Below, piece by piece: positions 38,413 to 47,204 of a stretch of DNA of 64,000 nt (its first letter is position 1; each line of letters opens with the position of its first letter). Below the pieces are notes generated by a model. It did not search any database, was not told the DNA's origin, and saw only the letters and a list, made by a program, of their open reading frames with translations. The DNA comes from Acidobacteriota bacterium (GTDB taxonomy: Bacteria > Acidobacteriota > Thermoanaerobaculia > UBA5066 > Gp7-AA6), in NCBI GenBank assembly GCA_027307335.1, contig DAHUXD010000031.1, positions 39,102 to 103,101 on the forward strand, given 5' to 3'. The translations under genes were made by a program, and so were the position numbers.

Positions 38413-39015
38413 CTAGATCAGGTACACGATCGCGAAGAGCAGGATCCAGACGAGGTCGACGAAGTGCCAGTAGAGGCCGAGCGTCTCGACCCCGAGGTGG
38501 TGCTGCGGCGTGTACTTGCCGAGGAACGCCTTCCCCGTGCAGAAGGCGATGCACACGACGCCGCAGAAGACGTGGAAGCCGTGGAACCCGGTCATCGTGT
38601 AGAAGGCCGAGCCGAAGAGCGACCCGTGCGGGTTGAAGCCTTCGTGCAGCAGGTGCCGGTACTCGACGATCTGGACCGAGAGGAAGATCGAACCGCCGAG
38701 CAGCGTCAGACACAGGAAGAGCTTCATCTTCCGCGTGTCGCCGCGCTGAATCCACTCGAGCGCCTTGACCATCGTGACCGAGGAGCAGATCAGGATGAAC
38801 GTGTTCGCGGCCGTCAGCCAGATGTTCAACGTCTTCTTGGGGTCCGGCCAGGTCGAGCCGAAGCGCAGGACGATGTAGGACCCGATGAGCCCGGTGAAGA
38901 ACATCACCTCGGAGCAGAGGAAGATCCACATCCCCATCTTGTCGTGGGGAATGCCGGTCGAGGTGCGGTCCTCCTCCGCGTGGGGATCGAACGTGATCGC
39001 TTCGGCGTGCTCCAT
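38413..39015 (-). CDS. coxC: cytochrome c oxidase subunit III
   Basis: The 200-aa protein has the shortened five-helix form of subunit III, with KMGMWIFLCSEVMFFTGLIGSYIVLR, AANTFILICSSVTMVKAL, and the conserved GFHGFHVFCGVV and YWHFVDLVWILLFAIVYL near the C-terminus. It stabilises subunit I. An acidic N-terminus (EEDRTSTGIPHDK) is typical of the heme-copper oxidase groups in Acidobacteria and Bacteroidetes. The ATG has AGAGAGGA upstream. It follows the subunit IV gene. Confidence 0.94.
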   Translation of the reverse strand: MEHAEAITFDPHAEEDRTSTGIPHDKMGMWIFLCSEVMFFTGLIGSYIVLRFGSTWPDPKKTLNIWLTAANTFILICSSVTMVKALEWIQRGDTRKMKLFLCLTLLGGSIFLSVQIVEYRHLLHEGFNPHGSLFGSAFYTMTGFHGFHVFCGVVCIAFCTGKAFLGKYTPQHHLGVETLGLYWHFVDLVWILLFAIVYLI

Positions 39016-39036
39016 GTTCCTCTCTTCTTATCCGGT

Positions 39037-39363
39037 CTACTGGACGCTCGGACCGTGGACGACGCCGTGCGCGTAACCGGGCCGCGGCAGAACGAGCTCG
39101 CCGATGCCGACGGACACCAGGATCATCCCGAGGATCAGCGTCGACGCGAACAGGATGCCCATCGTCCGCCGCTCGAACTTCAGGTGCATGAAATACATCG
39201 CGACGAGAACGGCCTTCACGATCGCGAGCGCCACGATCCCGCCGGCGAGGACGAGCTCGGAGTGGTGCGGCAGGACCGCCCAGCCGATCTCCGCGATCGT
39301 CAGGCCGAGCAGCCACCAGAAGATCGCCATGTAGTTCGGGATCGTGTGTCCGTCGGTCGTCAT
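39037..39363 (-). CDS. cytochrome c oxidase subunit IV (prokaryotic type)
   Basis: A 108-aa protein with three helices and the prokaryotic subunit IV signature: NYMAIFWWLLGLTIAEIGWAV, ALAIVKAVLVAMYFMHLKFERR, and a third helix GILFASTLILGMILVSVG. It is a small structural subunit of the oxidase. It lies between the 34-aa membrane ORF and subunit III, as in the standard order coxB-ctaD-ctaA-ctaB-...-coxC here. Confidence 0.9.
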   Translation of the reverse strand: MTTDGHTIPNYMAIFWWLLGLTIAEIGWAVLPHHSELVLAGGIVALAIVKAVLVAMYFMHLKFERRTMGILFASTLILGMILVSVGIGELVLPRPGYAHGVVHGPSVQ

Positions 39364-39376
39364 CAGCCCTCCGATC

Positions 39377-39481
39377 TCAGTGCGCCCGCGAAACGATGAA
39401 CAGGATCGAGCCCGCGAACAGCAGCACGGCGAGGCCGAACAGGACCCACAGCGTTCGCCATTTCGCCGCCGCCCCGCTCAT
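39377..39481 (-). CDS. 34-aa single-helix membrane protein of the oxidase operon
   Basis: The ATG at 39481 overlaps the ctaB stop (ATGA) and the frame runs 34 codons: a polar N-terminus (SGAAAKWRT), one long hydrophobic helix (LWVLFGLAVLLFAGSILFIV) and a short SRAH end. Size, coupling and topology match the tiny accessory polypeptides of heme-copper oxidases (CcoQ, CtaF or CydX-like in principle), though no family signature is present. It precedes subunit IV by 13 bp. Confidence 0.65.
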   Translation of the reverse strand: MSGAAAKWRTLWVLFGLAVLLFAGSILFIVSRAH

Positions 39482-40362
39482 CGGTCGAACACCATGAGCC
39501 CGAGCACCAGCGGCAGGTAGAGCACCGAGGCGAAGAAGAGCCGCCGCGCCGCGGCGGCCGTGCGGCGCCACGCGAAGGCGGCCGCGCATCCGAGGAACGC
39601 GGCGCCGAGGAGCAGCGCGCCCCAGAGGTAGCCATTGCCGGCCGACGCGAGCAGGCCCGCGGCCAGGGTCACCGGCAGGAGCGCCGTCGCGTACAGGACC
39701 GACTGGCGCCCCGTCGAGGAGCCGTCGGGGTCGGTCACGGCCAGCATCGGAAAGCCCCCGCGGGCGTAGTCGTCGCGGTAGAGCCAGCCGATCGCCAGGA
39801 AGTGCGGCAGCTGCCAGAGGAAGAGGATCGCGAAGAGGCCGAGGCCCGCGGAGCCGATGCTCCCCCGCGCCGCGGCCCACCCCATCAGCGGAGGCAGCGC
39901 GCCCGGCACCGCCCCGACGACCGTCGAGAGGGACGTGAGGCGCTTCAGCGGCGTGTAGACCAGGACGTACGTCGAGAGGGACGCCGCGCCCAGCGCGAGC
40001 GTCAGCGGATTGACGAACACGAGAAACACGAGGCCGGCCGCCGAGAGCGCGAGGCCGAAGACCATCGCCTCCTCGGGGCGCAGCCGCCCCGCGGGCAGCG
40101 GCCGGCGCTGCGTCCGCAGCATGCGCGCGTCGGCGTCCCGCTCCGCGAACTGGTTCAGCGCGGACGCGCCCCCGCACAGGAGCGCGGTGCCCGTGATGAA
40201 GACGAGGAAGCGCAGGAACGAGAACGGCCCGACCGCGCCGACGGCGTAGCCGACCCCCGCGGTGACGAGCACGAGCGAGGTGATCCGCGGCTTCGTCAGC
40301 TCGGCGTAGTCGGCCGTCCGCGACGGGGCCGCCGCGAGCTCGGCGGCGCGCACTACTTCCAT
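39478..40362 (-). CDS. ctaB: protoheme IX farnesyltransferase (heme O synthase)
   Basis: CtaB adds a farnesyl chain to heme B, giving heme O. The 294-aa polytopic UbiA-type protein has the conserved ELTKPRITSLVLVTAGVGY, the Asp-rich GGASALNQFAERDADARMLRT near residue 75 (prenyl diphosphate and Mg2+ site), YTPLKRLTSLSTVVGAVPGALPPLMGW near 135, and FLWQLPHFLAIGWLYRDDYARGGFPML with the second Asp motif. It overlaps the end of ctaA by 10 bp. Together they make heme A for subunit I. Confidence 0.96.
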   Translation of the reverse strand: MEVVRAAELAAAPSRTADYAELTKPRITSLVLVTAGVGYAVGAVGPFSFLRFLVFITGTALLCGGASALNQFAERDADARMLRTQRRPLPAGRLRPEEAMVFGLALSAAGLVFLVFVNPLTLALGAASLSTYVLVYTPLKRLTSLSTVVGAVPGALPPLMGWAAARGSIGSAGLGLFAILFLWQLPHFLAIGWLYRDDYARGGFPMLAVTDPDGSSTGRQSVLYATALLPVTLAAGLLASAGNGYLWGALLLGAAFLGCAAAFAWRRTAAAARRLFFASVLYLPLVLGLMVFDR

Positions 40363-41357
40363 GCGGCGGCCCTCCCGGACAGCGACGGACGCATCGGGAT
40401 CACGTTGCCCCGCCGCCGTTCCGCCGCCATCGCGCCGATGCCGAAGGAGAGCGCGGTGCCGAGGACGAGCGCGCCGCAGGCGACATGCGCCGTCGTCACG
40501 AGGACGTCCTTGCGCGAGAGCACCGTCGCGGCGCCGAGGCCGATCTGCACGAGGACGAGCGCCCCGAGAACGAGCGACAGCCGGGCGAGGCCGGGGCGCC
40601 GGGAGCGGATCGCCCGCGCGACGAGAACGCCGACGACCGCCGCGATCGCGACCGCGTTCACGCGGTGGACGAAGTGGATCGCCACCGGAAACGCGTCGAG
40701 CGGCGGCACGACGCGGCCGAGCGCGAGCGGGAAATCCGGGATCGCGAGACCGGCCTTCGTGTGCCGCATGATCGCCCCGACGAGCAGCTGCAGGTACACG
40801 AGCCCCGTCGCCCAGGCCGCGAGCCGGGCGAGCGGGTTCGCGCCGAACGTCGCGGAGAAGCTGCGGGGCGCCCGGTCGCGGAAGCGCGGCGACGTCACGA
40901 CCGCGAGCGTCACGACGACGCAGAAGAACGTCTGCGCCAGGCAGGCGTGGGCGACCGACACCGCCGGCGGCAGGAACAGCAGCACCGTCAGCCCGCCCAG
41001 CAGGCCCTGTGCGATCACGATGGCCAGCGCGGCCCACCCGAGGCGCCGCACCCAGCGCCGGCCCTCGCGGCGCTGCAGCCAGACCGCCAGGACGATCGTC
41101 AGGAGGCCCACCATGGAGGCGATCAGGCGGTGCGAGTGCTCGAACCGGATGCCCCCGACCCACTTCGACAGCGGGAACGTGAACATGTTGTAGCCGTACG
41201 TCGTCGGCCAGTCGGGCACCGAGAGCCCCGACTCGGTCGACGTGACGAGCCCGCCGGCGAACACGAGCAGGAGGGTCGCCGCCGCCAGCAGGACGGCGAA
41301 GCGGTGCAGGCCGACGTTCGTCGCGCCCGTCCCGGCGGCGAAGCCCCGATCAGGCAT
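40353..41357 (-). CDS. ctaA: heme A synthase (COX15/CtaA family)
   Basis: CtaA oxidises heme O to heme A. The 334-aa protein has eight predicted helices and the four conserved histidines of the COX15 family (RFEHSHRLIAS near residue 72, VAHACLAQTF near 135, IHFVHRVNAVAI near 230, TAHVACGALVLG near 290). The motif SGLSVPDWPTTYG is at residue ~43 and AGLAIPDFPLALG is at residue ~205, the two halves of the internal duplication. Its ATG lies 8 bp inside the ctaD end. Confidence 0.95.
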   Translation of the reverse strand: MPDRGFAAGTGATNVGLHRFAVLLAAATLLLVFAGGLVTSTESGLSVPDWPTTYGYNMFTFPLSKWVGGIRFEHSHRLIASMVGLLTIVLAVWLQRREGRRWVRRLGWAALAIVIAQGLLGGLTVLLFLPPAVSVAHACLAQTFFCVVVTLAVVTSPRFRDRAPRSFSATFGANPLARLAAWATGLVYLQLLVGAIMRHTKAGLAIPDFPLALGRVVPPLDAFPVAIHFVHRVNAVAIAAVVGVLVARAIRSRRPGLARLSLVLGALVLVQIGLGAATVLSRKDVLVTTAHVACGALVLGTALSFGIGAMAAERRRGNVIPMRPSLSGRAAAWK

Positions 41358-43134
41358 GCGCCCTCGCGGGCGCCGGTCCGCCCGGCTCGTTCTGGGGCAG
41401 GAAGTCGGCTCCGTGGCCCGGCACGCTGTACTCGTAGGGCCCTCGGTAGACGGTCGGGATGCGGCCGGTGAAGTTCTCGTGGGGCGGCGGCGACGCGGTC
41501 TGCCACTCGAGCGTGTTGGCGTGCCACGGATTCGGTCCCGCCACGGCTCCCCGCCGCATCGAGAGGAAGAAGTTCAGGACCAGGATCAGCTGCGAGGCCC
41601 CCAGCACGAACAGCGAGATCGTCATCATCTGGTTCATGCCCTGCAGCCCGTGCAGGTGCTTGTACTGGGTGTAGTCGTAGATGCGCCGCGGCATCCCGCG
41701 CATCCCGAGGAAGTGCATCGGGAAGAAGACGAGGTTGAACGTCACGAACGTCAGGAACCAGTGGATCCTGCCCCAGCGCTCGTTCATCAGGCGGCCGAAC
41801 ATCTTCGGGTACCAGAAGTAGAGGCCGGCGAACGCGCCGAAGAGCGAGCCGCCGAAGAGCACGTAGTGAATGTGGCCGACGATGAAGTAGGTGTCGTGGA
41901 TGAAGATGTCGACGGGCGTCGACGCCATGAACACGCCCGACAGTCCGCCGATGACGAACATCGCGACGAAGGTCAGCGCATGGAGCATCGGCGTCGCGAA
42001 ATGGATGTCGCCGCCCCACAGCGTGCCGAGCCAGTTGAACGTCTTGATGGCGGACGGCACCGCGATGACCATCGTCGAGATCATGAACGTCGTGCCGAGG
42101 ATCGGGTTCATGCCGCTCTGGAACATGTGGTGGCCCCAGACGATGAACCCGAGCCCGGCGATGCCGCACATCGAGTAGGCCATCGCGCGATACCCGAAGA
42201 TCGGCTTGCGCGCGAAGACGGGCAGGATCTCCGAGGTGATGCCCATCGCGGGCAGGATCATGATGTAGACCTCGGGGTGCCCGAAGAACCAGAACAGATG
42301 CTGCCAGAGGAGCACCTGTCCGCCGCCCGCGTTCGTCCAGGGCTGGCCCGACACGATGAGACCCGCGGGCAGGAAGAACGTCGTGCCGAGCGTCCGGTCG
42401 AAGAGCAGCATGATGAGCGCGGCCGAGAGGACGGGCAGCGCGAGCAGGAGCAGGAGCGCCGTGATGAACAGCGCCCACGTCGTCAGCGGCATGCGGAAGA
42501 ACGTCATGCCGGGGGCGCGCATGTTGATGATCGTCGTCAGGAAGTTGACGGCCGTCAGGAGCGACGAGAGGCCGAGGATCAGCAGCGAGATCAGCCAGAG
42601 CGTCTGTCCCCTCGGCTGGATGGCGGACAGCGGCGCGTAGGACGTCCAGCCCCCCGCCGCGGCGCCTCCGGTGACGAAGAACGACCAGATGATGACGACG
42701 GCCGCCGGCACGGCCACCCAGAAGGACATCATGTTGAGCTTCGGGAAGGCCATGTCCCGGGCGCCGATCTGGATGGGAACGACGAAGTTGCCGAACGCGC
42801 CGATCAGGATCGGCATGATCGCGAAGAAGATCATGATCGTCGCGTGCATCGTGAAGAGCGAGTTGTAGTACTCGGGCAGCATCACGCCCCCGGGCATCCC
42901 GTCCGGCGCGATCTTGCCCATGAAGGGCAGCGGCCGTCCGGGCCACGCCAGCTGGTAGCGGACGAGCGTCGCGAGGAGGCCGCCGATCACCAGCATGAAC
43001 AGCGCGTAGAAGAGGTACTGCTTCCCGATCACCTTGTGGTCGAGCGAGAAGACGTACTTGCGGATGAAGGACGTCGGCGCGGCGTGCACGCCCGCGTGAT
43101 GGGGCGCCTCGCGAGGAACGGCGACCGTGCTCAA
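41350..43134 (-). CDS. ctaD: cytochrome c oxidase subunit I
   Basis: This is the catalytic subunit with the low-spin heme and the binuclear heme-copper site; it reduces oxygen and pumps protons. The 594-aa sequence has TMHATIMIFFAIMPILIGAFGNF, the cross-linked His-Tyr in WFFGHPEVYIMILPAMGITSE near residue 282, the CuB pair GHHMF near 332, and the heme ligands in FIVGHIHYVLFGG near 417. The start codon is TTG, overlapping the coxB stop as TTGA. The HPEVY form with Glu places it in the A-type oxidases that use the D channel. Confidence 0.96.
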   Translation of the reverse strand: MSTVAVPREAPHHAGVHAAPTSFIRKYVFSLDHKVIGKQYLFYALFMLVIGGLLATLVRYQLAWPGRPLPFMGKIAPDGMPGGVMLPEYYNSLFTMHATIMIFFAIMPILIGAFGNFVVPIQIGARDMAFPKLNMMSFWVAVPAAVVIIWSFFVTGGAAAGGWTSYAPLSAIQPRGQTLWLISLLILGLSSLLTAVNFLTTIINMRAPGMTFFRMPLTTWALFITALLLLLALPVLSAALIMLLFDRTLGTTFFLPAGLIVSGQPWTNAGGGQVLLWQHLFWFFGHPEVYIMILPAMGITSEILPVFARKPIFGYRAMAYSMCGIAGLGFIVWGHHMFQSGMNPILGTTFMISTMVIAVPSAIKTFNWLGTLWGGDIHFATPMLHALTFVAMFVIGGLSGVFMASTPVDIFIHDTYFIVGHIHYVLFGGSLFGAFAGLYFWYPKMFGRLMNERWGRIHWFLTFVTFNLVFFPMHFLGMRGMPRRIYDYTQYKHLHGLQGMNQMMTISLFVLGASQLILVLNFFLSMRRGAVAGPNPWHANTLEWQTASPPPHENFTGRIPTVYRGPYEYSVPGHGADFLPQNEPGGPAPARAHA

Positions 43135-43991
43135 GAGCTGCCTCCCTTTTCCGCTTCGGTTTTCCCGGGCGCGGCGACGGGTGCGGCGGCCGGCGGTGCC
43201 GGCGCCTCCGCGGCCTTAGGAGCGTCCGCGGCCTGCTGCGCGGCCTGGTCGGCGAGCCACTTCTCGTAGTCCGCCGGCGTGTCCACGGTGACGAAGCCCT
43301 TCATCCGGAAGTGGCCGAGGCCGCAGAGCTCGGCGCACGCGATCTCCCACTGCCCGACGCGATTGCCCTGGAACCAGATGCGGGTCTTCATGCCGGGCAC
43401 CGCGTCCTGCTTGACGCGGAACTCCGGCAGGAAGAAGGAGTGGATGACGTCCTTCGACGTCAGCGTCACGATCACCGGCTTGCCGACCGGAAAGTGCAGC
43501 TGGTTGAGCGTCAGGATGTCGTCGGCGGTTTCGAACTTGCCGTCGGGGCCCGGGTAGCGGAAGTTCCACGCGAACTGCTCGCCGGTGACGTGGACCTCGA
43601 CCGCGTCGTGCGGCATCTTCTCCTTGATCTGCTCCCAGATCCGCCGCGAGAGAAGCGCCAGCATCACGCAGATCAGCGCCGGCAGGATGGTCCAGATGAC
43701 CTCGAGCCGGTTGTTCCCGTGCGTGTACGTCGCGACGCGCCCCTCGCGGTGCCGGTACTTCCAGAGGAAGAAGACGAGCAGCAGTTCGACGATGACGAAG
43801 ATCACGCCCGTGATCCACATGATGAGGTGGAACATGTTGTCGATCTCGGGCGCGTAGGTCGACGCCTGCTCGGGCAGCCGCATCCACTCCGGCCACGCGA
43901 ACGCGGAGGCCGGCGCGAGGGCGGCGGCCGAAAACAGAAGCGCCGCCCGGAGAGCCCGGGCGGCGTGGGGCAAACGCATCTTGTCTTTCAC
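43131..43991 (-). CDS. coxB: cytochrome c oxidase subunit II
   Basis: Subunit II carries the CuA centre that takes electrons from cytochrome c. The 286-aa precursor has a signal peptide (cleavage after ASAFA), two helices (near residues 50-85 and 100-118), and a periplasmic cupredoxin domain. The CuA set is CAELCGLGHFRMKG (Cx3Cx3Hx2M, near residue 220), and the upstream His is in VIHSFFLPEFRVKQD. A Pro/Ala-rich tail ends it. No cytochrome c domain is fused. The start is a GTG; a Met four codons later is possible. It is the second gene of the oxidase block. Confidence 0.95.
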   Translation of the reverse strand: MKDKMRLPHAARALRAALLFSAAALAPASAFAWPEWMRLPEQASTYAPEIDNMFHLIMWITGVIFVIVELLLVFFLWKYRHREGRVATYTHGNNRLEVIWTILPALICVMLALLSRRIWEQIKEKMPHDAVEVHVTGEQFAWNFRYPGPDGKFETADDILTLNQLHFPVGKPVIVTLTSKDVIHSFFLPEFRVKQDAVPGMKTRIWFQGNRVGQWEIACAELCGLGHFRMKGFVTVDTPADYEKWLADQAAQQAADAPKAAEAPAPPAAAPVAAPGKTEAEKGGSS

Positions 43992-44012
43992 GGCCGGATA
44001 GATTACCCGAAA

Positions 44013-44834
44013 CTATCCCTTGAAGCTGAAGTCCACCGTCTTCGCCTCGCTGCCGGTGATCGTGACGTTCTGGGTCTGCGTGCCGTACTTCTCGTGCCAC
44101 GCCTCGATCACGTAGTTGCCCGGCGGGAGGTTCTTGATCTCGAAGGCGCCCTGGTCGTTGGTGACGGCGAAGAAAGGATGGTTGAACACGCCGCAGTAGG
44201 CGCCCATCCACTTGTGGACGTCGCACTTGAACCGCAGGCCGGTTTCCGGATTGTCGAACTTCTTGACCGTCTCCATGCCCTTGAAGGGCTGACCGATGTT
44301 GAACTCGGCGTTCTTCTTCGGGAGGGCGTGGATGTTGTGGAGGGTGCCGTCGCTGTTGACGACCTTCAGCGGCTGCCCCGTCTGGATGCCGAAGACGTGC
44401 GGGTGGTACTGGCAGCCCTGCTGGTTGAGCTCGACCGCCGCCGTGGGGGCCGGGTAGCTGCCGTTGACGCCTTCCTTGACGTAGACGAGCACCCACTGGA
44501 GGGTCTTGTTCGGATTGACGACGACCTCCTGCTCGTAGACGGGCGTCGCGTGCTGGGACTTGCAGTAGGCGTCGGCGTCCATCTTGATGGCCGGTTCGGT
44601 CGGGGCGGTTCCGTCGAAGGCCACCTTGCCGGTGACGGTCGCACCGCCGGTCGCGGGAGCGGCGGCGGGGGCCGCGGCGGAAGCGGCCGCCGGAGCGGCC
44701 GGGGCCGCGGCGGAGGTCGACGTCTTGGCCGTCTCCTCCTCCATCAACGCGTCCTCGTCCTTCTTGCCGCCGCAGGCAAGAAGCGCGAGAGACGTCAGTG
44801 TGCCGAAGATCAGAAAAACGACGCGCTGGCGCAT
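44013..44834 (-). CDS. cupredoxin-like lipoprotein at the head of the oxidase operon
   Basis: The 273-aa precursor has a lipobox LALLACGG (Cys near residue 21), then an Ala/Pro linker of about 40 residues. The mature domain begins VTGKVAFDGTAPTEPAIKMD and has CDVHKWMGAYCGVFNHPFFAV near residue 200, which resembles the loop supplying Cys and His copper ligands in plastocyanin-like proteins. A carboxypeptidase-regulatory-like strand pair follows (DQGAFEIKNLPPGNYVIEAW). It may be a copper-binding electron carrier or a copper chaperone for the adjacent oxidase; both are inferred. Similar lipoproteins precede oxidase genes in Acidobacteria. Divergent from ccmA across a 152-bp gap. Confidence 0.8.
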   Translation of the reverse strand: MRQRVVFLIFGTLTSLALLACGGKKDEDALMEEETAKTSTSAAAPAAPAAASAAAPAAAPATGGATVTGKVAFDGTAPTEPAIKMDADAYCKSQHATPVYEQEVVVNPNKTLQWVLVYVKEGVNGSYPAPTAAVELNQQGCQYHPHVFGIQTGQPLKVVNSDGTLHNIHALPKKNAEFNIGQPFKGMETVKKFDNPETGLRFKCDVHKWMGAYCGVFNHPFFAVTNDQGAFEIKNLPPGNYVIEAWHEKYGTQTQNVTITGSEAKTVDFSFKG

Positions 44835-44986
44835 GAAAACTCCTTACGAGAGACTTAAGGCCGCCGTCGTCCCGCGGCATGAGCGCGCGCGGACCGCCGG
44901 AGGCCGCGGCATCATACGCGGGCGGAATCCGCGTTTTCAAGCGCATCGCGGACGCGCGGCGGGCCGATGGTATCTTGCGCCGGACC

Positions 44987-45628
44987 GTGCCCACGACCAT
45001 CGCCGCCGAGAGCCTGAGCAAGGCGTTCTCCGGCGCTCCGCTCTTCCGGGACCTCTCCTTCTCCGCCTCCTCGGGCCTCGTCGCCATCGCCGGCAGAAAC
45101 GGCAGCGGAAAGACGACCCTCCTGAAGATCCTGGCGGGCCTCGCCCGGCCGACGTCCGGCCGCGTCCGGCTGGAGACGGACGGCGCGCGGCCCCTCTCGA
45201 CCTCCGAGCAGCGGCTCGCGGTCGGCTGGGCGGGTCCCGACCTCGCGCTCTACGGCGAGTTCACGGCGATCGAGAACCTCGCCTTCTTCCGGCGGGCCGC
45301 GGGGCGGCCGGCCTCCGAGGCGGAGCTCGTCCGGCGCCTCGCCGACGTGGGCCTCGCCGAGGAGGCGATGCGCCGCCGCGTCGAGGAGTACTCGACCGGC
45401 ATGAAGCAGCGCCTCCGCATCGCCTTCGCGACCCTCTTCGATCCCCCCGTCCTCATCCTGGACGAGCCCATGGTCGCGCTCGACCTCGACGGCCGGGAGA
45501 CCGTGTACCGCGTCATCGAGACGGCCCGGAAGCGCGGCACCGTCCTGCTCGCGTCGAACGACGAGCGGGACTTCGCCGAGCCCGAGCAGCGGGTCGACCT
45601 CGCCGGCGCGCGAAGGCGCGAGGCGTGA
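44987..45628 (+). CDS. ccmA: heme exporter ATP-binding protein CcmA
   Basis: CcmA is the ATPase that releases holo-CcmE in System I cytochrome c maturation. The 213-aa protein has Walker [15 protein letters not shown] near residue 35, the signature YSTGMKQRLRIAFA near 128, and Walker B LILDEPMVALD near 150. The open frame extends upstream to 44879, but the GTG at 44987 gives a family-like N-terminus. The stop overlaps the GTG of the next gene (GTGA). First gene of the ccmABC-D-E-F block. Confidence 0.88.
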   Translation: MPTTIAAESLSKAFSGAPLFRDLSFSASSGLVAIAGRNGSGKTTLLKILAGLARPTSGRVRLETDGARPLSTSEQRLAVGWAGPDLALYGEFTAIENLAFFRRAAGRPASEAELVRRLADVGLAEEAMRRRVEEYSTGMKQRLRIAFATLFDPPVLILDEPMVALDLDGRETVYRVIETARKRGTVLLASNDERDFAEPEQRVDLAGARRREA

Positions 45629-46296
45629 GCGCCCTGGCGCGCGCCTGGGCCGTCTGCGCGAAGGACGCGACCCAGGAGCTCCGCAGGAAGGTCGCCATCG
45701 TCGCGGTCTTCTTCTTCGCGGCGACCGCGCTGGCGCTCGTCTCCTTCGGCATCGGGCCGTTCGGGCTGCGGGCCGAGGACCGCCCGCCGCTCCTCTCGGC
45801 GCTCCTCTGGATCATCCTCTTCTTCGCGGCGGCGACCGGCCTGCCGCGCGCGTTCGTCGCCGAGGAGGAGACGGGGACCGGCCTCGCCCTCCGCAAGACC
45901 ATTCCGGCGGTCTACGTCCTCGCCGGCAAGACGCTCTTCAACTACATCCTCTTCCTCGCGATGACGGCGGTCACGATCCCGGGCTTCATGATCCTGCTCG
46001 AGTGGAGGATCGGCTCCTTCGGGGCGCTCGCCGCGATCATGGTCGCCGGCGGGTTCGGGCTCGCCGTCGTCTCGACGTTCCTCTCGGCGCTCGTGGCCCG
46101 CGCGGGGCAGCGCAACGTGCTCTTCGTGCTGATCGCTTTTCCCCTGGTCATGCCGCTGCTCGTGTCCGCGATCCAGGCTACCAACCAGGCGACCAACGGA
46201 CAGTTCCCGCTCGACGGCATCCGGATCCTGATCGCCTACGACGGCGCGGCGTCGTGCGCCGCGTATATGCTGGCGGCAGTCGCCTGGGAGGACTGA
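45625..46296 (+). CDS. ccmB: heme exporter protein CcmB
   Basis: The 223-aa permease subunit of the CcmAB complex has six helices and the CcmB pattern: an N-terminal AWAVCAKDATQELRRKVAIVAVFFFAATALAL, the loop FVAEEETGTGLALRKTIPAVYVLAGK near residue 85, and LALV-type terminal helices with FPLVMPLLVSAIQ near 178. It overlaps ccmA by GTGA. The conserved RPA motif sits in the soluble loop. Confidence 0.85.
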   Translation: MSALARAWAVCAKDATQELRRKVAIVAVFFFAATALALVSFGIGPFGLRAEDRPPLLSALLWIILFFAAATGLPRAFVAEEETGTGLALRKTIPAVYVLAGKTLFNYILFLAMTAVTIPGFMILLEWRIGSFGALAAIMVAGGFGLAVVSTFLSALVARAGQRNVLFVLIAFPLVMPLLVSAIQATNQATNGQFPLDGIRILIAYDGAASCAAYMLAAVAWED

Positions 46297-46327
46297 GTCC
46301 GGATTCCAGGCGCCGGAGACAGGCAAG

Positions 46328-46981
46328 ATGACCAAAGCGCTCAAACTGCTCCTTCTGCCTTATATGGGCGCGGTCATCGCGGCCGCGTTCCTGTGGCCCG
46401 AGCCGGCCAAGGGCTTCATCGGCGAGTCCTCGCGCATCGTGTTCTTCCACGTCCCGTGCGCGTGGGCGGCGACGCTCGCCTTCATCGTCGGCGCCGTTTA
46501 CTCCGCCCTCTTCCTGTGGAAGAAGAACCCCTGGTACGACGACGTCGCCGTCGCCTCGATCCGCATCGGGCTCGTCTTCGGAGTCCTGACCCTCATCACC
46601 GGGTCGCTCTTCGCGAACATCATGTGGGGCACGTGGTGGAACTGGGACCCGCGCGAGTCCTCTTACCTGCTCCTCGTATTCCTCTACGGCGCCTACCTCT
46701 TCCTGCGCGCGGCCGTCGAGGACCCGGAGCGGCGGCCCCGCATCGCGGCCGCGTACGCGCTCTTCGCGGGCGTCCTGATGCCGTTCCTGACGATCGTCGC
46801 GCCGCGCGTGACGGCCTCGCTCCATCCCCAGACCGTCATCAACCCGCAGGGCAAGATCCTCATGGACACCCCGACGCGCGTGGTTTTCTTCAACGGCCTG
46901 GCCGCTTTCTCCGGCCTCTTTTTCTGGATGCTCTCGATCGCGGCGCGGGCCGAGCGCCTGGGCCGGCGACAGGTAAGCTGA
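46328..46981 (+). CDS. ccmC: heme transporter CcmC
   Basis: CcmC loads heme onto CcmE in the periplasm. The 217-aa protein has six helices and the tryptophan-rich WWD motif ANIMWGTWWNWDPRESSYLLLVFLYGAYL near residue 98, flanked by the conserved His in FFHVPCAWAA (near residue 40) and by the C-terminal SLHPQTVINP (near 164). It is shorter at the C-terminus than E. coli CcmC. It lies 31 bp after ccmB and 112 bp before the CcmD-like ORF. Confidence 0.92.
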   Translation: MTKALKLLLLPYMGAVIAAAFLWPEPAKGFIGESSRIVFFHVPCAWAATLAFIVGAVYSALFLWKKNPWYDDVAVASIRIGLVFGVLTLITGSLFANIMWGTWWNWDPRESSYLLLVFLYGAYLFLRAAVEDPERRPRIAAAYALFAGVLMPFLTIVAPRVTASLHPQTVINPQGKILMDTPTRVVFFNGLAAFSGLFFWMLSIAARAERLGRRQVS

Positions 46982-47093
46982 ACGCTGCGAGGCATTTCGC
47001 ACCCTCGCTCGATCTGATGCATTTGCGTCACTCCGGAACCCGTCCCGTGGGCCAGAGTTGCATGGGACACGCAGGAGGGAGAGACTGAAAGCC

Positions 47094-47204
47094 ATGACGA
47101 GCCTCGGGTACCTCGCCGCCGTCAACGTCGTGATCTGGATCGGGCTCTTCGTCTACCTCTGGCGGCTCGACCGCCGTGTCTCGGAAAAGGAGCGTTCCCG
47201 GTGA
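47094..47204 (+). CDS. ccmD: CcmD-like small membrane protein
   Basis: A 36-codon ORF starts with ATG at 47094 after a good GGAGGGAGAG site. It encodes one helix (YLAAVNVVIWIGLFVYLWRL) followed by a charged tail (DRRVSEKERSR). Its TGA overlaps the GTG of ccmE (GTGA). Size, topology (a single helix with basic C-terminus) and position between ccmC and ccmE match CcmD, which stabilises the CcmABC-CcmE complex. Confidence 0.8.
   Translation: MTSLGYLAAVNVVIWIGLFVYLWRLDRRVSEKERSR

Noticed and set aside
44879..44986. Upstream extension of ccmA as an extra N-terminal domain
   Set aside because: The extension lacks family conservation and lies in the divergent promoter gap; the GTG at 44987 gives the normal N-terminus.
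46982..47093. 112-bp gap between ccmC and ccmD, searched for an additional small gene
   Set aside because: No ORF with a plausible start and ribosome site except ccmD; the sequence shows no clear structure.
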